A stretch of 14,048 nucleotides of DNA from Fidelibacterota bacterium. GTDB lineage: Bacteria; Fidelibacterota; BS150m-G59. The stretch is from positions 1 to 14,048 of the forward strand of contig JADHUZ010000004.1 of the NCBI GenBank assembly GCA_016784265.1, given 5' to 3'. Under the pieces are notes generated by a model. The model did no database searches and was not told the origin of the DNA. It worked only from the letters and a program-made list of their open reading frames with translations. Shown one piece after another: positions 1-8,877 of this stretch (position 1 is its first letter; the number at the start of each line of letters is the position of its first letter). A program made the translations under genes and the position numbers.

Positions 1-874
1 CATACGGAAAAGGCACGAAAATCGTTGGAATGCCAAAATAAAATAACTCCGACATCGTGATTGCGCCAGCTCTTGCAACCGCAAAATCCGTGGCTGAATA
101 AACCGCTGACATATCATCAAAAAATGATTTACAAAGTAAATTGATATGTGAAAATGATGGTTTGAAATGTTCGCCAGTTTGCCAAATTATCTGGAAATCA
201 TAATTTTGCAATAATTCTGGCAAAGATTGCTCCAATTTCTGGTTTAAATTTGCGGCACCTTGGCTACCGCCGAGAATTGTCATTGTCGTTTTTTGGGGAT
301 CTAATCCCATTTTTTCCCGAACATCGGCAGGATTTATTTTTTTCAACGATTGGCGCAACGGATTTCCTGAAACTCTCACTTTTCCGTTTAGATTAAGTGG
401 AAATCCAGCGTGAATCTCCATCGCATATTTTGATGCGATTTTTGTTGTCATTCCCGGCATGCTGTTTTGCTCTTGCAATAAAATCGGAATACCAAGCCTG
501 TAAGCCGCCCTGATTGGCGGACCAGAAACGAATCCACCCGTGCCAACGACAACATGAGGTTGAAACGCTCTCAAAATCTTCTTCGAGTCCCGAATGGATT
601 GCAGCAGTCGAAAAGGAAAACGAAAGTTGTTCATAACTGCGCGCATCGAAACTCCTCGAAGAAATCCAATTGGATCAATTGATTGAAATGAATAGCCAGC
701 CGCGGGAACAAGTCGAGATTCGATTCGATCTGCTGTGCCGATAAATAGAATTTTCAAAAGATAATCCGACCCGACCAAACTTTTCAATCCGTCAGCAAGA
801 GCTAGTGCCGGAAACACATGCCCACCGGTTCCACCGCCACAAAATACAATTCTTATTTCTTTATGGAAGATCAT
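1..874 (-). CDS. murG: MurG, lipid II-forming N-acetylglucosaminyltransferase (3' end cut by window edge)
   Basis: Reading the minus strand from ATG at 874 gives an open frame to the window edge (about 291 residues), so the C-terminal part is missing. MurG adds GlcNAc from UDP-GlcNAc to lipid I at the inner face of the membrane, giving lipid II. The N-terminus carries the family glycine loop (CGGGTGGHVFPALALA, residues 12-27). Further on are VVGTGGFVSGPP, a QEQNSMPG stretch and the second glycine motif GGSQGAANL, all typical of GT28 MurG. The start overlaps the end of ftsW by 14 nt. An AAGGA Shine-Dalgarno (882..886) lies 7 nt upstream of the ATG, inside ftsW, which supports this start and coupling. 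It is the last dcw gene visible; murC and others may follow outside the window. Family identity is secure. Confidence 0.96.
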   Translation of the reverse strand, partial: MIFHKEIRIVFCGGGTGGHVFPALALADGLKSLVGSDYLLKILFIGTADRIESRLVPAAGYSFQSIDPIGFLRGVSMRAVMNNFRFPFRLLQSIRDSKKILRAFQPHVVVGTGGFVSGPPIRAAYRLGIPILLQEQNSMPGMTTKIASKYAMEIHAGFPLNLNGKVRVSGNPLRQSLKKINPADVREKMGLDPQKTTMTILGGSQGAANLNQKLEQSLPELLQNYDFQIIWQTGEHFKPSFSHINLLCKSFFDDMSAVYSATDFAVARAGAITMSELFYFGIPTIFVPFPY

Positions 875-1979
875 ATACGATTCCTTGATTCGGAAATGAA
901 GTACGAGTGCGAGTTTTGGCGATATTCATCAAGATGCCAACGCTTGCCATAGAAACAACGAGCATAGATCCACCATAACTGATAAATGGCATTGGTAAGC
1001 CTGTTACTGGAAACATTCCAACCGCCACCATTGTATTGATTATCGCATAGAGAAAAATAGATAGAGATATTCCATACGCCAGATATTTGCCAAAAGTATC
1101 TGAGGTTATTTTCGATATTCGCATACCCACAGTAAAAAACACAAACTGAAGAAGTAGCAAAATAAACGTTCCCAAAAAACCCAATTCTTCACCAATTATT
1201 GAGACGATAAAATCTGTGTGCGCGGCTGGCAAATAAAAATGTTTTCGCAAACTGGCACCCAAACCTACGCCTGTCCAATCGCCAGAATTGAGACTTTCGT
1301 AAGATTGGATAATTTGGTATCCGCTTCCTTGCGGATCAGAATAAGGATCCATAAATGTTTTCATTCGTTCTTTCTGGTATGGATTAGATTCAATAGCAAT
1401 CCATATAACACCGACTGCCAAAACGGACAACACAAAAAGATGAAGCAAACGAGCACCTGCTGTGCATAGAGTTAAAAAAACGATAACTCCAATGGTAAAA
1501 GTAGTCGAAAGATCGGGCTGAATAATAATCAAGCCGAGAAACAAAGCGGTGATAAAAATCGGCGGAATAAATCCCTTGGTTAAATCTTTCATTACGTTCT
1601 TTTTCCGCGCGATGAATGCGGCAAGATAAATAATTATCGCGAATCGCGCCACATCAGCAACTTGACCATGAATACCATAAATCCAACGCACAGAACCATT
1701 TTGGGAAAGCCCGGTGGCGGCAGTAACAATTAGCAGACCAAACGCAATTACAAGCAAGAGCGGAGACAAATTTTGCCATTTTTTATAATCAAATTGGTAG
1801 CAAAGAAACCAAGCGATTATTCCTAAAATCAGCCGCGTGAGATGAGATAAAAAAATGTTCAATTTATATGTAGCTATGCTGGAAGAGAGAATCATAATTG
1901 TGCCCGCTGTAATAAGAAAAAAAGCGATCCAACCGATAATTTTTGCATATAGTTCTTTTTTGATTTCGGTTTTATGCAT
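861..1979 (-). CDS. ftsW: FtsW, SEDS-family septal peptidoglycan glycosyltransferase
   Basis: FtsW polymerises lipid II glycan strands at the septum with its partner transpeptidase FtsI. The protein (372 aa from the chosen start) is almost entirely hydrophobic, about ten membrane segments. It shows SEDS landmarks: IQPDLSTT, YQIIQSYESLNSG, GLGASLRKHFYLPAAHTDF with the aspartate expected to be catalytic (D256), GEELG (263-267) and the C-terminal PFISYGGS. I chose ATG 1979 (MHKTEIKK). The frame stays open to an ATG at 2045, but that would overlap murD by 74 nt and add a non-conserved 22-residue leader. From 1979 the overlap with the murD stop is 8 nt (ATGCATAA). The segment after RWI, where many homologues carry a QPSE motif, reads GQVADVAR here. 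FtsW rather than RodA is favoured by position between murD and murG. Confidence 0.95.
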   Translation of the reverse strand: MHKTEIKKELYAKIIGWIAFFLITAGTIMILSSSIATYKLNIFLSHLTRLILGIIAWFLCYQFDYKKWQNLSPLLLVIAFGLLIVTAATGLSQNGSVRWIYGIHGQVADVARFAIIIYLAAFIARKKNVMKDLTKGFIPPIFITALFLGLIIIQPDLSTTFTIGVIVFLTLCTAGARLLHLFVLSVLAVGVIWIAIESNPYQKERMKTFMDPYSDPQGSGYQIIQSYESLNSGDWTGVGLGASLRKHFYLPAAHTDFIVSIIGEELGFLGTFILLLLQFVFFTVGMRISKITSDTFGKYLAYGISLSIFLYAIINTMVAVGMFPVTGLPMPFISYGGSMLVVSMASVGILMNIAKTRTRTSFPNQGIVYDLP

Positions 1980-3273
1980 GAAATATTTCTCGGATTTTTT
2001 GTTTGAAAAAATCACCGCGCTCTTCAAAGTTTGAAAACTCATCAAAACTTGCGCAACCTGGACTCAGTAAAATAATATCAGAATTTTCTGCATGAAAAAC
2101 GGCTAACTCAATCGCTTTGTGTAGTGTCTCTGTAATTTGAGTCGGGATTTTGTATCCGAATTCCGTCGCAATTTTTTCCCGATCTTGCCCAAATGCAATG
2201 ATGCGCTTCACTTTGTCATTAACTAAATTTTGCAGATGAGAATATGTTTTTTCCTTGGCTATGCCTCCCATCAAAAGGATAATTGGCTGATCAAAACTCC
2301 GCAATGCCCAGGAGACAGAATCAGAATTTGTTGCTTTGCTATCATTATACACTTGAATCTCCGAAGGAATTGAAATTTTCTCCAATCTGTGCGGTATTCC
2401 TCCAAAATTACGCAAACCGTTCAAACAAGTTTTCACATCTGCGCCAAAGGCATGAACAATTGTCATCGCCGCTAAAATATTCGCATAGTTATGCAAACCA
2501 GAAATCTGCAAATTTTTGGTTTCGATTAGCGGCTTTCCGCGCAGAAAAAACACACCGTCTTCATATCGAAATTCTTGATTTCCCGATAGTGAAAAGAAAA
2601 CCCTATTTGTGAAATTTTCAGAATGTTTCAATAAAACAGGATCATCCCCGTTTACAACAAATGGTTCAGCAACATCCAAATTTTTCGCGATTTTAATTTT
2701 TGTTTTGCAATAATCATCGAAAGAATCGTAGCGATCCAGATGGTCAGGAGATAAATTCAAAACCGCCGCAACAGCGGGATGAAATTTATCAATCGTTTCC
2801 AATTGAAAACTGGAAAGTTCCACAACGGCAACAGAATTTGGATGCGGAGTTTTCTGAGCAATTTCGCTGAGCGGTTTGCCGATATTTCCGCAGGCAATTG
2901 CATGAAATCCGCTTGATTTTAACATCTCGGCAAGTATTGCTGTTGTGGTGGTTTTTCCATTAGAACCAGTAATTCCAATCATCGGAAAATCAATAAACCA
3001 ACTAGCGATTTCAATCTCGCTGTAAACTGGACAAGTAAATTTTTGAACAAGCGGTAAATTTATCGGAATTCCAGGACTGATTACGGCAAAGTCACAATCG
3101 TAAATTTTTTCCGAATGCCCGCAAAATTCCGATTTAATGACAGGATCAATCTCAAAATGCTGTTTTCCCTTTTCGCTCAAAAAAACCTGCATACCGTTTT
3201 GATGAAGAAGATTGGCCGCGGCGATTCCGCTTTTCCCTGCTCCCAAAACAGTTACTTTTTTCCCCTGTTTCAT
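1972..3273 (-). CDS. murD: MurD, UDP-N-acetylmuramoyl-L-alanine--D-glutamate ligase
   Basis: Cytoplasmic ATP-dependent ligase that adds D-glutamate to UDP-MurNAc-L-Ala. At 433 residues it has the usual family length. The N-terminal nucleotide-sugar domain starts VTVLGAGKSG (7-16). The central domain has the ATP P-loop GSNGKTT (103-109), VVELSSFQLE (150-159) and NLSPDHLDRY (173-182). The C-terminal domain has YNDSKATN (309-316) and LLSPGCASFDEF (402-413) followed by FEERGDFF, all signature MurD stretches. The start overlaps the mraY stop as ATGA (3270..3273) with only a weak purine stretch upstream, so re-initiation after mraY is likely. The stop overlaps the ftsW start. No key residue seems missing. 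Confidence 0.97.
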   Translation of the reverse strand: MKQGKKVTVLGAGKSGIAAANLLHQNGMQVFLSEKGKQHFEIDPVIKSEFCGHSEKIYDCDFAVISPGIPINLPLVQKFTCPVYSEIEIASWFIDFPMIGITGSNGKTTTTAILAEMLKSSGFHAIACGNIGKPLSEIAQKTPHPNSVAVVELSSFQLETIDKFHPAVAAVLNLSPDHLDRYDSFDDYCKTKIKIAKNLDVAEPFVVNGDDPVLLKHSENFTNRVFFSLSGNQEFRYEDGVFFLRGKPLIETKNLQISGLHNYANILAAMTIVHAFGADVKTCLNGLRNFGGIPHRLEKISIPSEIQVYNDSKATNSDSVSWALRSFDQPIILLMGGIAKEKTYSHLQNLVNDKVKRIIAFGQDREKIATEFGYKIPTQITETLHKAIELAVFHAENSDIILLSPGCASFDEFSNFEERGDFFKQKIREIFHA

Positions 3274-4349
3274 CTAACTTTGAAAGTAACCATTGCAATT
3301 AATCCGAGTAACAATCCGATAATCCAAAATCGCGTAACTACTTTATTTTCGTCCCAACCTGACAATTCAAAATGATGATGGATTGGCGCCATTTTGAACA
3401 GTCGCTTCGCGATGCCTTTTTTTCTTTTGCTATATTTAAAAAAGCCGACTTGCAAAATTACGCTGAGCGCTTCTATGAAAAACACACCGCCAACAAGCGG
3501 CAAAAGAAGTTCTTTTTTAACGAGAATTGCCATCGCTCCGAGAGCACTACCCAATGCAAGCGATCCTGTATCGCCCATGAAAACACTTGCGGGTTTGGAA
3601 TTAAACCACAAAAATCCCAATCCGGCACCGAGCATCGCCGTTGCAAAAACTGCCAATTCATCCACGCCCGGAATATGCTGAATCAAGAGATATTCGCTAA
3701 AATCTGATCGTCCGCCAACATACGCCATCAATCCGAAAATCACAGCACAAATTCCAATTAAACCAGCAACAAGGCCATCCAAGCCATCGGTGAGATTGAC
3801 AGCATTTGAACTGCCAGTAATAACCAAAATGACCATCGGAATAAAGAAATATTCCCAATCGAGGTTCAAATTTTTAAAAAACGGAATCGTCGTGCTCGTT
3901 CCGAAATCAAACCACAGCAGTGCAATCCCGAAAAATAATCCGAGCGAAATTTGCCCTACGAGTTTATATCGCGCAATGAGCCCCTTTTTCTTTTTTCTGA
4001 TGACTTTGAGATAATCATCAATGTATCCCACGATGCCCATCCATGCAGTCGCAACGATAATTAGCCAGACAAAATAGTTCAATTTTGCCCACAAAATCGT
4101 GGGAACAAGGAGAGAAAATAAGATAATAAATCCGCCCATCGTTGGCGTGCCGGATTTTGCTTGATGGGTTTTTGGCGCATAAGATTTAATGGACTCCCCA
4201 ATTTGATTTTTCCGTAGCAAACGAATGATTTTAGGACCAATTACGAAACTGATAATCAACGCAGTAATCGTTGCCATTCCAGCACGGAACGTTACATTAC
4301 CAAACATAAAAATCCCAGGAAAATATTTTGTTAGCAAATAAGTTATCAT
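3270..4349 (-). CDS. mraY: MraY, phospho-N-acetylmuramoyl-pentapeptide-transferase
   Basis: Integral membrane enzyme that transfers phospho-MurNAc-pentapeptide from UDP to undecaprenyl phosphate, making lipid I. The 359-residue sequence has about ten membrane helices and all the family motifs: KTHQAKSGTPTMGG (60-73), the aspartate pair in GYIDDYLKV (D111, D112), NLTDGLDG (185-192), FMGDTGSLALG (257-267) and the loop APIHHHFE (321-328) followed by WDENKVVTRFW. Length and motif spacing are standard. The ATG overlaps the murF stop as ATGA (4346..4349), and its own stop overlaps the murD ATG in the same way, so it sits in a translationally coupled series. Assignment is essentially certain. Confidence 0.98.
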   Translation of the reverse strand: MITYLLTKYFPGIFMFGNVTFRAGMATITALIISFVIGPKIIRLLRKNQIGESIKSYAPKTHQAKSGTPTMGGFIILFSLLVPTILWAKLNYFVWLIIVATAWMGIVGYIDDYLKVIRKKKKGLIARYKLVGQISLGLFFGIALLWFDFGTSTTIPFFKNLNLDWEYFFIPMVILVITGSSNAVNLTDGLDGLVAGLIGICAVIFGLMAYVGGRSDFSEYLLIQHIPGVDELAVFATAMLGAGLGFLWFNSKPASVFMGDTGSLALGSALGAMAILVKKELLLPLVGGVFFIEALSVILQVGFFKYSKRKKGIAKRLFKMAPIHHHFELSGWDENKVVTRFWIIGLLLGLIAMVTFKVR

Positions 4350-5704
4350 GCCACAAGCAGTCCTTCCACAATTTTTTCGAGTTCCATCCCACGTGAACCT
4401 TTTACCAAAACAATGTCTCCTGTTTCAAGGACAGATTGTAATCGCTCAAGCAAATTTTCGTGCGTTTCAAAATGCTCGTGGATATTGATTGCACTGGCAG
4501 ATTCATCAGCTGCACGAGCGAGATCGCCATAAGTGAATAGACATGAAAATTTATTGTTAACCGCCCAATCAGCCACAATCGTGTGATATTTTTTTGCCAA
4601 TTTGCCAAGTTCCAACATATCTCCAAAAACAAGGATTCGTTTCCCGTTACAATGCATTTCGCCAACTGCCCGAATGCTGTTTTTGACCGAAGATGGGTTC
4701 GCATTATATGAGTCGTCAATAATCGTAATTCCATCTTTTTCACATTTTTCCATTCGACCATGTTCAGTTTTGAAATTTTTCAGTTGCTGGATAATTTTCT
4801 CCGATGGCACACCAAAATATTTAGCCACAACAATACTAGTTAGTGCGGATTTTGCAAATCCAATTCCAGGAACAGGCATTTTAAAACGACAACCGTTCAA
4901 ATCAAATTCTATGCAACCAAGTGAATCAGTAGCGATAATTCGTGCTTGGTTTTCGCTTCCGTTTTTGAATGAAAAAGTGATCAAACTCGCTTTTGTTTCA
5001 AATTGAGAAATAAAACGGTCATCTAAGTTTACGAACGCAACGCCATCTTTGGGAAGATGTTTAAATAATGCACTTTTCTCCTGCGCGATAATTTTTTCAT
5101 CTCCAAATCCATCCAAATGAGCAATTCCGATATTCGTGATAATGCCACATTTCGGCTTCGTCAAATTGGCTAAAAAACCAATTTCACCTTTTTCACTTGC
5201 GCCCATTTCTAAAACAGAAAATTTGTGCCGCATGGAAAGATTCAGCAAAGACAACGGCAAACCAATCGAATTGTTGTAATTCCCAAGTGTGAAATGAGTC
5301 GGCGCAATTGTTGACAAAAACGAACTTAGCAAATTTTTCACCGTCGTCTTTCCGTTGGTGCCAGTGATTCCGATTACAATTGGATTCACATTTTGTAGTT
5401 GCCATTGAGCAAGTTTGAGCAAAAATTGTTTTGTATTTTCTACGATAATCGTTGGAATAGATAAATTTTTTCCATGAGTGTCAAACCACTTTCTTTCCAC
5501 AATAATGCCAAGAGCGCCGGATCGAATTGCATTTGGCACAAATTTATGACCATCATAATTTTTTCCACGAAGCGGTAAAAATGTATCTCCTTTTTGTATG
5601 GTGCGTGAATCAATCGAGACATTCAAAAAAATAGTCGATGTTACGTTTCTCATCTCAACGTCGGAAAAAGTCCGAATATCCTGCCACATGATTTCTGATT
5701 TCAA
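4346..5704 (-). CDS. murF: MurF, UDP-MurNAc-tripeptide--D-alanyl-D-alanine ligase
   Basis: Adds the D-Ala-D-Ala dipeptide, the last cytoplasmic step to UDP-MurNAc-pentapeptide. The 452-residue protein has an N-terminal substrate domain (VSIDSRTIQKGDTFLPLRG, 29-47), a P-loop TGTNGKTT (114-121), EMGASEKGEI (166-175), NIGIAHLDGFG (191-201), the lysine in QEKSALF (K210) expected to be carbamylated, HGRME (315-319), DSYNANP (331-337) and a C-terminal VKGSRGMELE. The start is TTG at 5704, overlapping the murE stop as TTGA. A GAGG Shine-Dalgarno (5712..5715) lies 7 nt upstream of the TTG. The first in-frame ATG (5689) has no comparable ribosome site, so TTG is preferred. Downstream the stop overlaps mraY. 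Confidence 0.96.
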   Translation of the reverse strand: MKSEIMWQDIRTFSDVEMRNVTSTIFLNVSIDSRTIQKGDTFLPLRGKNYDGHKFVPNAIRSGALGIIVERKWFDTHGKNLSIPTIIVENTKQFLLKLAQWQLQNVNPIVIGITGTNGKTTVKNLLSSFLSTIAPTHFTLGNYNNSIGLPLSLLNLSMRHKFSVLEMGASEKGEIGFLANLTKPKCGIITNIGIAHLDGFGDEKIIAQEKSALFKHLPKDGVAFVNLDDRFISQFETKASLITFSFKNGSENQARIIATDSLGCIEFDLNGCRFKMPVPGIGFAKSALTSIVVAKYFGVPSEKIIQQLKNFKTEHGRMEKCEKDGITIIDDSYNANPSSVKNSIRAVGEMHCNGKRILVFGDMLELGKLAKKYHTIVADWAVNNKFSCLFTYGDLARAADESASAINIHEHFETHENLLERLQSVLETGDIVLVKGSRGMELEKIVEGLLVA

Positions 5705-7167
5705 TTAATTGCCTCTTGAATTACATTCAAATCACTGTACGGTTGCTTTTCGCCAAGTACATCATGATAATTTTCGTGCCCTTTCCCGAGGACTAGTACA
5801 AAATCATTCGGGCTCGCCAACGAAAGTGCATGCCGAATCGCATCTTCGCGATTGCGGATAATCTGAATTTTATCCTGTTTTTTTATTCCATTTAAAATAT
5901 GCTCAATAATTTTTTCCGGATTTTCAAAACGTTGATTGTCATCTGTCAAAATTACAATATCGCTGAATTTTTCTGCTATTTTTCCCATTTTAGGACGCTT
6001 GCCCTGATCGCGATCTCCACCGCACCCAAAAATCACGATAATTTTTCCATTTCGCTCGGATTGATCTCGAATATCTTTCACCGTAGAAAGTACGTTTTGA
6101 AATCCATCCGGCGTGTGCGCATAATCCACAAAAATATTCGCCTTATCCGTTTCGATTCGTTCCATGCGTCCGGGCGCACCATAAAAATCACAAATCGTCT
6201 CGGAAATTATCTTGTGTGTAACATTCATCGCGCTTGCCGTTGCGACGCTAGCAAGTAGATTTTCTGCATTAAATCTGCCAACCATTGGCGACATAATTTC
6301 AAGTATTCCATTTGGAGTTTTGATTTTTCCTCTAATTCCCGAAGCAGTGATTTGCAAATCATATCCTGCAAAATCTGCATCTGAATTTATCATGGAATAG
6401 GTACAAATTCTTGCGTTTGTCTTTTCTATCAAACGATTTGCCAACTGACTATCCAAATTTATTATGGCTGTGGCTTTTTTTTCTAAATTGCGAAAAAGTA
6501 AGGATTTCGCTTCAAAATAAGTTTCCATATCACCGTGAAAATCAAGGTGATCTTGTGTGAAATTTGTAAAAACTGCGACCGAATAATCCACATCAGCGAC
6601 TCGATTTAGAGACAAGGCATGAGAAGACACTTCCATGACACAACATGCCATGGAAGCGTCTTCCAGATATCGCAGCATTCGCTGCAAGTCAAGGGACTCA
6701 GGTGTGGTTAGTTTGGTGTGCTCGTTGTTGCGACTGTCGTAGCGTAGGCCAAGTGTTCCGATCCTGCCTGTGGAAATTCCGGCATTGTTCAAAATTTTGG
6801 CAACACAATGCACAACTGTTGTTTTTCCATTCGTGCCTGTGATTCCAATGATCGGTTTGTTTAAAAAAGGTTTTTGATAAAAATTTCTTGCCAATCTGGA
6901 GAGTGCTCTCCTCGTATCTGAAACTTGCCATTGAGGAATTCCGATATTCGTAGCAAGGGTTTCGACGACGGCACCGACTGCTCCGTTTTTCTTCGCATGC
7001 TGTAAAAATTGATGTCCATCTGATTGATATCCCGGAATCGCCACAAAGAGATCATCTTTTTTTGCCACACGAGAATCATAAACAATTCCTTGAAAATTCG
7101 GAATTTCCTCGCAAGTTTTTGTTAAATTTTCCAAAACTGAATCCATCAATTCTTCAACCGTTGTCAT
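5701..7167 (-). CDS. murE: MurE, UDP-MurNAc-L-Ala-D-Glu--meso-diaminopimelate (probable) ligase
   Basis: Adds the third stem-peptide residue to UDP-MurNAc-L-Ala-D-Glu. The 488 residues show DSR (31-33) in the uridine domain, P-loop GTNGKTT (111-117), TTPES (154-158), EVSSHAL (179-185), NFTQDHLDFHG (202-212), the carbamylated-lysine region EAKSLLF (K221), GRMER (333-337), YAHTPD (349-354), GGDRDQGKRPKM (383-394) and GKGHEN (461-466). The amino-acid specificity motif, usually DNPR in diaminopimelate-adding enzymes, is DNQR (410-413). The arginine and the GKGHE glutamate that contact diaminopimelate are kept, so meso-DAP remains most likely, but the substrate is inferred. The ATG abuts the ftsI stop (TAAATG). 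The stop overlaps the TTG start of murF. Confidence 0.96.
   Translation of the reverse strand: MTTVEELMDSVLENLTKTCEEIPNFQGIVYDSRVAKKDDLFVAIPGYQSDGHQFLQHAKKNGAVGAVVETLATNIGIPQWQVSDTRRALSRLARNFYQKPFLNKPIIGITGTNGKTTVVHCVAKILNNAGISTGRIGTLGLRYDSRNNEHTKLTTPESLDLQRMLRYLEDASMACCVMEVSSHALSLNRVADVDYSVAVFTNFTQDHLDFHGDMETYFEAKSLLFRNLEKKATAIINLDSQLANRLIEKTNARICTYSMINSDADFAGYDLQITASGIRGKIKTPNGILEIMSPMVGRFNAENLLASVATASAMNVTHKIISETICDFYGAPGRMERIETDKANIFVDYAHTPDGFQNVLSTVKDIRDQSERNGKIIVIFGCGGDRDQGKRPKMGKIAEKFSDIVILTDDNQRFENPEKIIEHILNGIKKQDKIQIIRNREDAIRHALSLASPNDFVLVLGKGHENYHDVLGEKQPYSDLNVIQEAIN
5712..5715 (-). promoter_or_regulatory. Shine-Dalgarno for the TTG start of murF
   Basis: GAGG (within AAGAGGC) on the minus strand, inside the last codons of murE, stands 7 nt before TTG 5704. 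It supports TTG over the ATG at 5689. Confidence 0.65.
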
Positions 7168-8877
7168 TTAATTTAGTTTCCATGAACTACTATTCTTAAA
7201 ATTTTTCATTTCCGCCATTTGAAGCGACATCGTGTTATACAAACGCTGAAAAATCGCTTTTACCACTTTCCCGGCAACCTCTCCTCCTGCATATCCGTTT
7301 TTTTGCGCGTTATCAACGAAAATTGCAGCCAAATATTCTGGGTTTTCTGCAGGATAAAATCCGATAAACGATGCGATGTGCTGTGTTGATGAATATTTTC
7401 CGTCAATCAGTTTTTTGGTTGTACCAGTTTTTCCAGCGATGGAAAGCCCTGGAATTTTAACGTTTTTCCCCGTGCCATTTTCAACAACACCAACTAAAAT
7501 ATCCTGTATTTTTTTTGCTGTTTCAGAAGTAATTACTTGCCGAATGACTTCGTGTTCGTCGCTATGGGTAATTTTTCCGTTGGGATTTTCAACCTTTTGA
7601 ATGATACACGGCTTCATCAATTTTCCACCATTTGCAATTGCGGCATAAGCAAAGGCAATCTGAAGCGGAGTCGCATTCATCTCATAGCCAAAACAATGCG
7701 ATGCCAGCGAAAATCCACTCCATACATCTGGATGGGTTAATTGTCCGCTTTCCTCTCCGTCAAGTTGAATTCCCATTGGAATGCCAAATCCGAATTTTGA
7801 AAATGTATCGTATAATTTGGTTTTTCCAAGATGAGAACCAATTTTAACAATCCCGACATTGCTTGAATTTTCAACCACTTCTGCCACACTTAAATTCCCC
7901 CATCCGCCGTGCTTCCAATCAGTAATTGTTCGTCCAAATATTAGTGCAGAACCATGCTGACAATCCACGCTATCAGAGATTTCATATAAGTTATTCTCCA
8001 AAACAGCGGCAATTACAAACGGTTTTATGGTTGAGCCCGGTTCAACGACAGATGAAATTATCGGATTGAGAAATTTATCTTCAGGCGATGTAGGTGTATT
8101 CGGATCAAATGACGGATATCCAGCCATCGCCAAAATTTCACCTGTGTTCGGATTAATCACCAATCCCATTGTTCCTTCTGCGTCAAAATGCTCAAAAGCC
8201 TGCGACAGTTCATCTTCCAATATGGATTGAACGTGTAGGTCAATGGTTAAGTGAATATCACTGCCGTGAACAGGGCTATGTGAAGTATATCGTTCATCCA
8301 CAATCAATTTGCCATTGCCATCAGGTTTCATATGTTGGTAGCCGGGTGTTCCACATAGAATATCATGAAACCTTTGTTCCAAACCCTCCAAACCGTTATT
8401 GTCAACACTAGTAAAACCGATAATTTGAGATGCCAAACGATGATGTGGATAAGTGCGGTGATTGAACTTTTTAAAAATAATCCCCTGTGTGCCTGAAAGC
8501 ATTCCTCGAATTCGACCATAATCCTGCTTAGGAAAATTTCTCGCTAACCAAACAAAAGATTTATCGGAAGAAAGCGTTTCCAGGATTTCGCTTTTTCCAA
8601 CATCAAATTCCATAGAAATAACATCGGCAACATATTGCGGTTTTAAAATTTCATTTGGATTCGCAGCGATTGAATAATGATGCGTGTGGTCTGTTAATTG
8701 TGCTCCGTTGCGATCAAAAATATTCCCTCGCATAGCAAAAATAGGTGCTTTCGTAATATTTGAATCCATTGACGGTTGCAAAATTTGGATATAAAATAAC
8801 CGACAAATCACTACCAGCCAAAGAGAAGTAAATAAAAAATTCACCAGTGATTGACGGATATTATTATCCTTTTTCAC
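7168..8877 (-). CDS. ftsI: FtsI / PBP3-like class B penicillin-binding protein
   Basis: Septal D,D-transpeptidase that cross-links the strands made by FtsW. From the chosen start it has 569 residues: a short cytoplasmic tail, one membrane anchor (about 11-32), a dimerisation domain beginning with RGNIFDRNG (50-58), and the transpeptidase domain with STIK (282-285, catalytic serine), SSN (338-340) and KTGT (483-486). No PASTA domain follows. The frame is open to an ATG at 8925, but that would overlap ftsL by 52 nt. The GTG at 8877 overlaps the ftsL stop as GTGA and has a perfect GGAGG 7 nt upstream, so I take GTG as the start. It could be called Spo-type or mre-type PBP2 on domain grounds, but position between ftsL and murE makes FtsI the clear choice. 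Confidence 0.95.
   Translation of the reverse strand: MKKDNNIRQSLVNFLFTSLWLVVICRLFYIQILQPSMDSNITKAPIFAMRGNIFDRNGAQLTDHTHHYSIAANPNEILKPQYVADVISMEFDVGKSEILETLSSDKSFVWLARNFPKQDYGRIRGMLSGTQGIIFKKFNHRTYPHHRLASQIIGFTSVDNNGLEGLEQRFHDILCGTPGYQHMKPDGNGKLIVDERYTSHSPVHGSDIHLTIDLHVQSILEDELSQAFEHFDAEGTMGLVINPNTGEILAMAGYPSFDPNTPTSPEDKFLNPIISSVVEPGSTIKPFVIAAVLENNLYEISDSVDCQHGSALIFGRTITDWKHGGWGNLSVAEVVENSSNVGIVKIGSHLGKTKLYDTFSKFGFGIPMGIQLDGEESGQLTHPDVWSGFSLASHCFGYEMNATPLQIAFAYAAIANGGKLMKPCIIQKVENPNGKITHSDEHEVIRQVITSETAKKIQDILVGVVENGTGKNVKIPGLSIAGKTGTTKKLIDGKYSSTQHIASFIGFYPAENPEYLAAIFVDNAQKNGYAGGEVAGKVVKAIFQRLYNTMSLQMAEMKNFKNSSSWKLN

Noticed and set aside
1980..2045. FtsW start at ATG 2045
   Set aside because: The added 22 residues overlap the conserved C-terminus of murD and look like frame-shifted murD sequence; ATG 1979 gives a short overlap typical of this cluster.
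3372..3707. Plus-strand open frames opposite mraY, and similar ones opposite murD, murE, murF and ftsI
   Set aside because: They are antisense to strongly conserved genes, have no ribosome sites of note and no recognisable products; AT-rich coding sequence commonly yields such frames.
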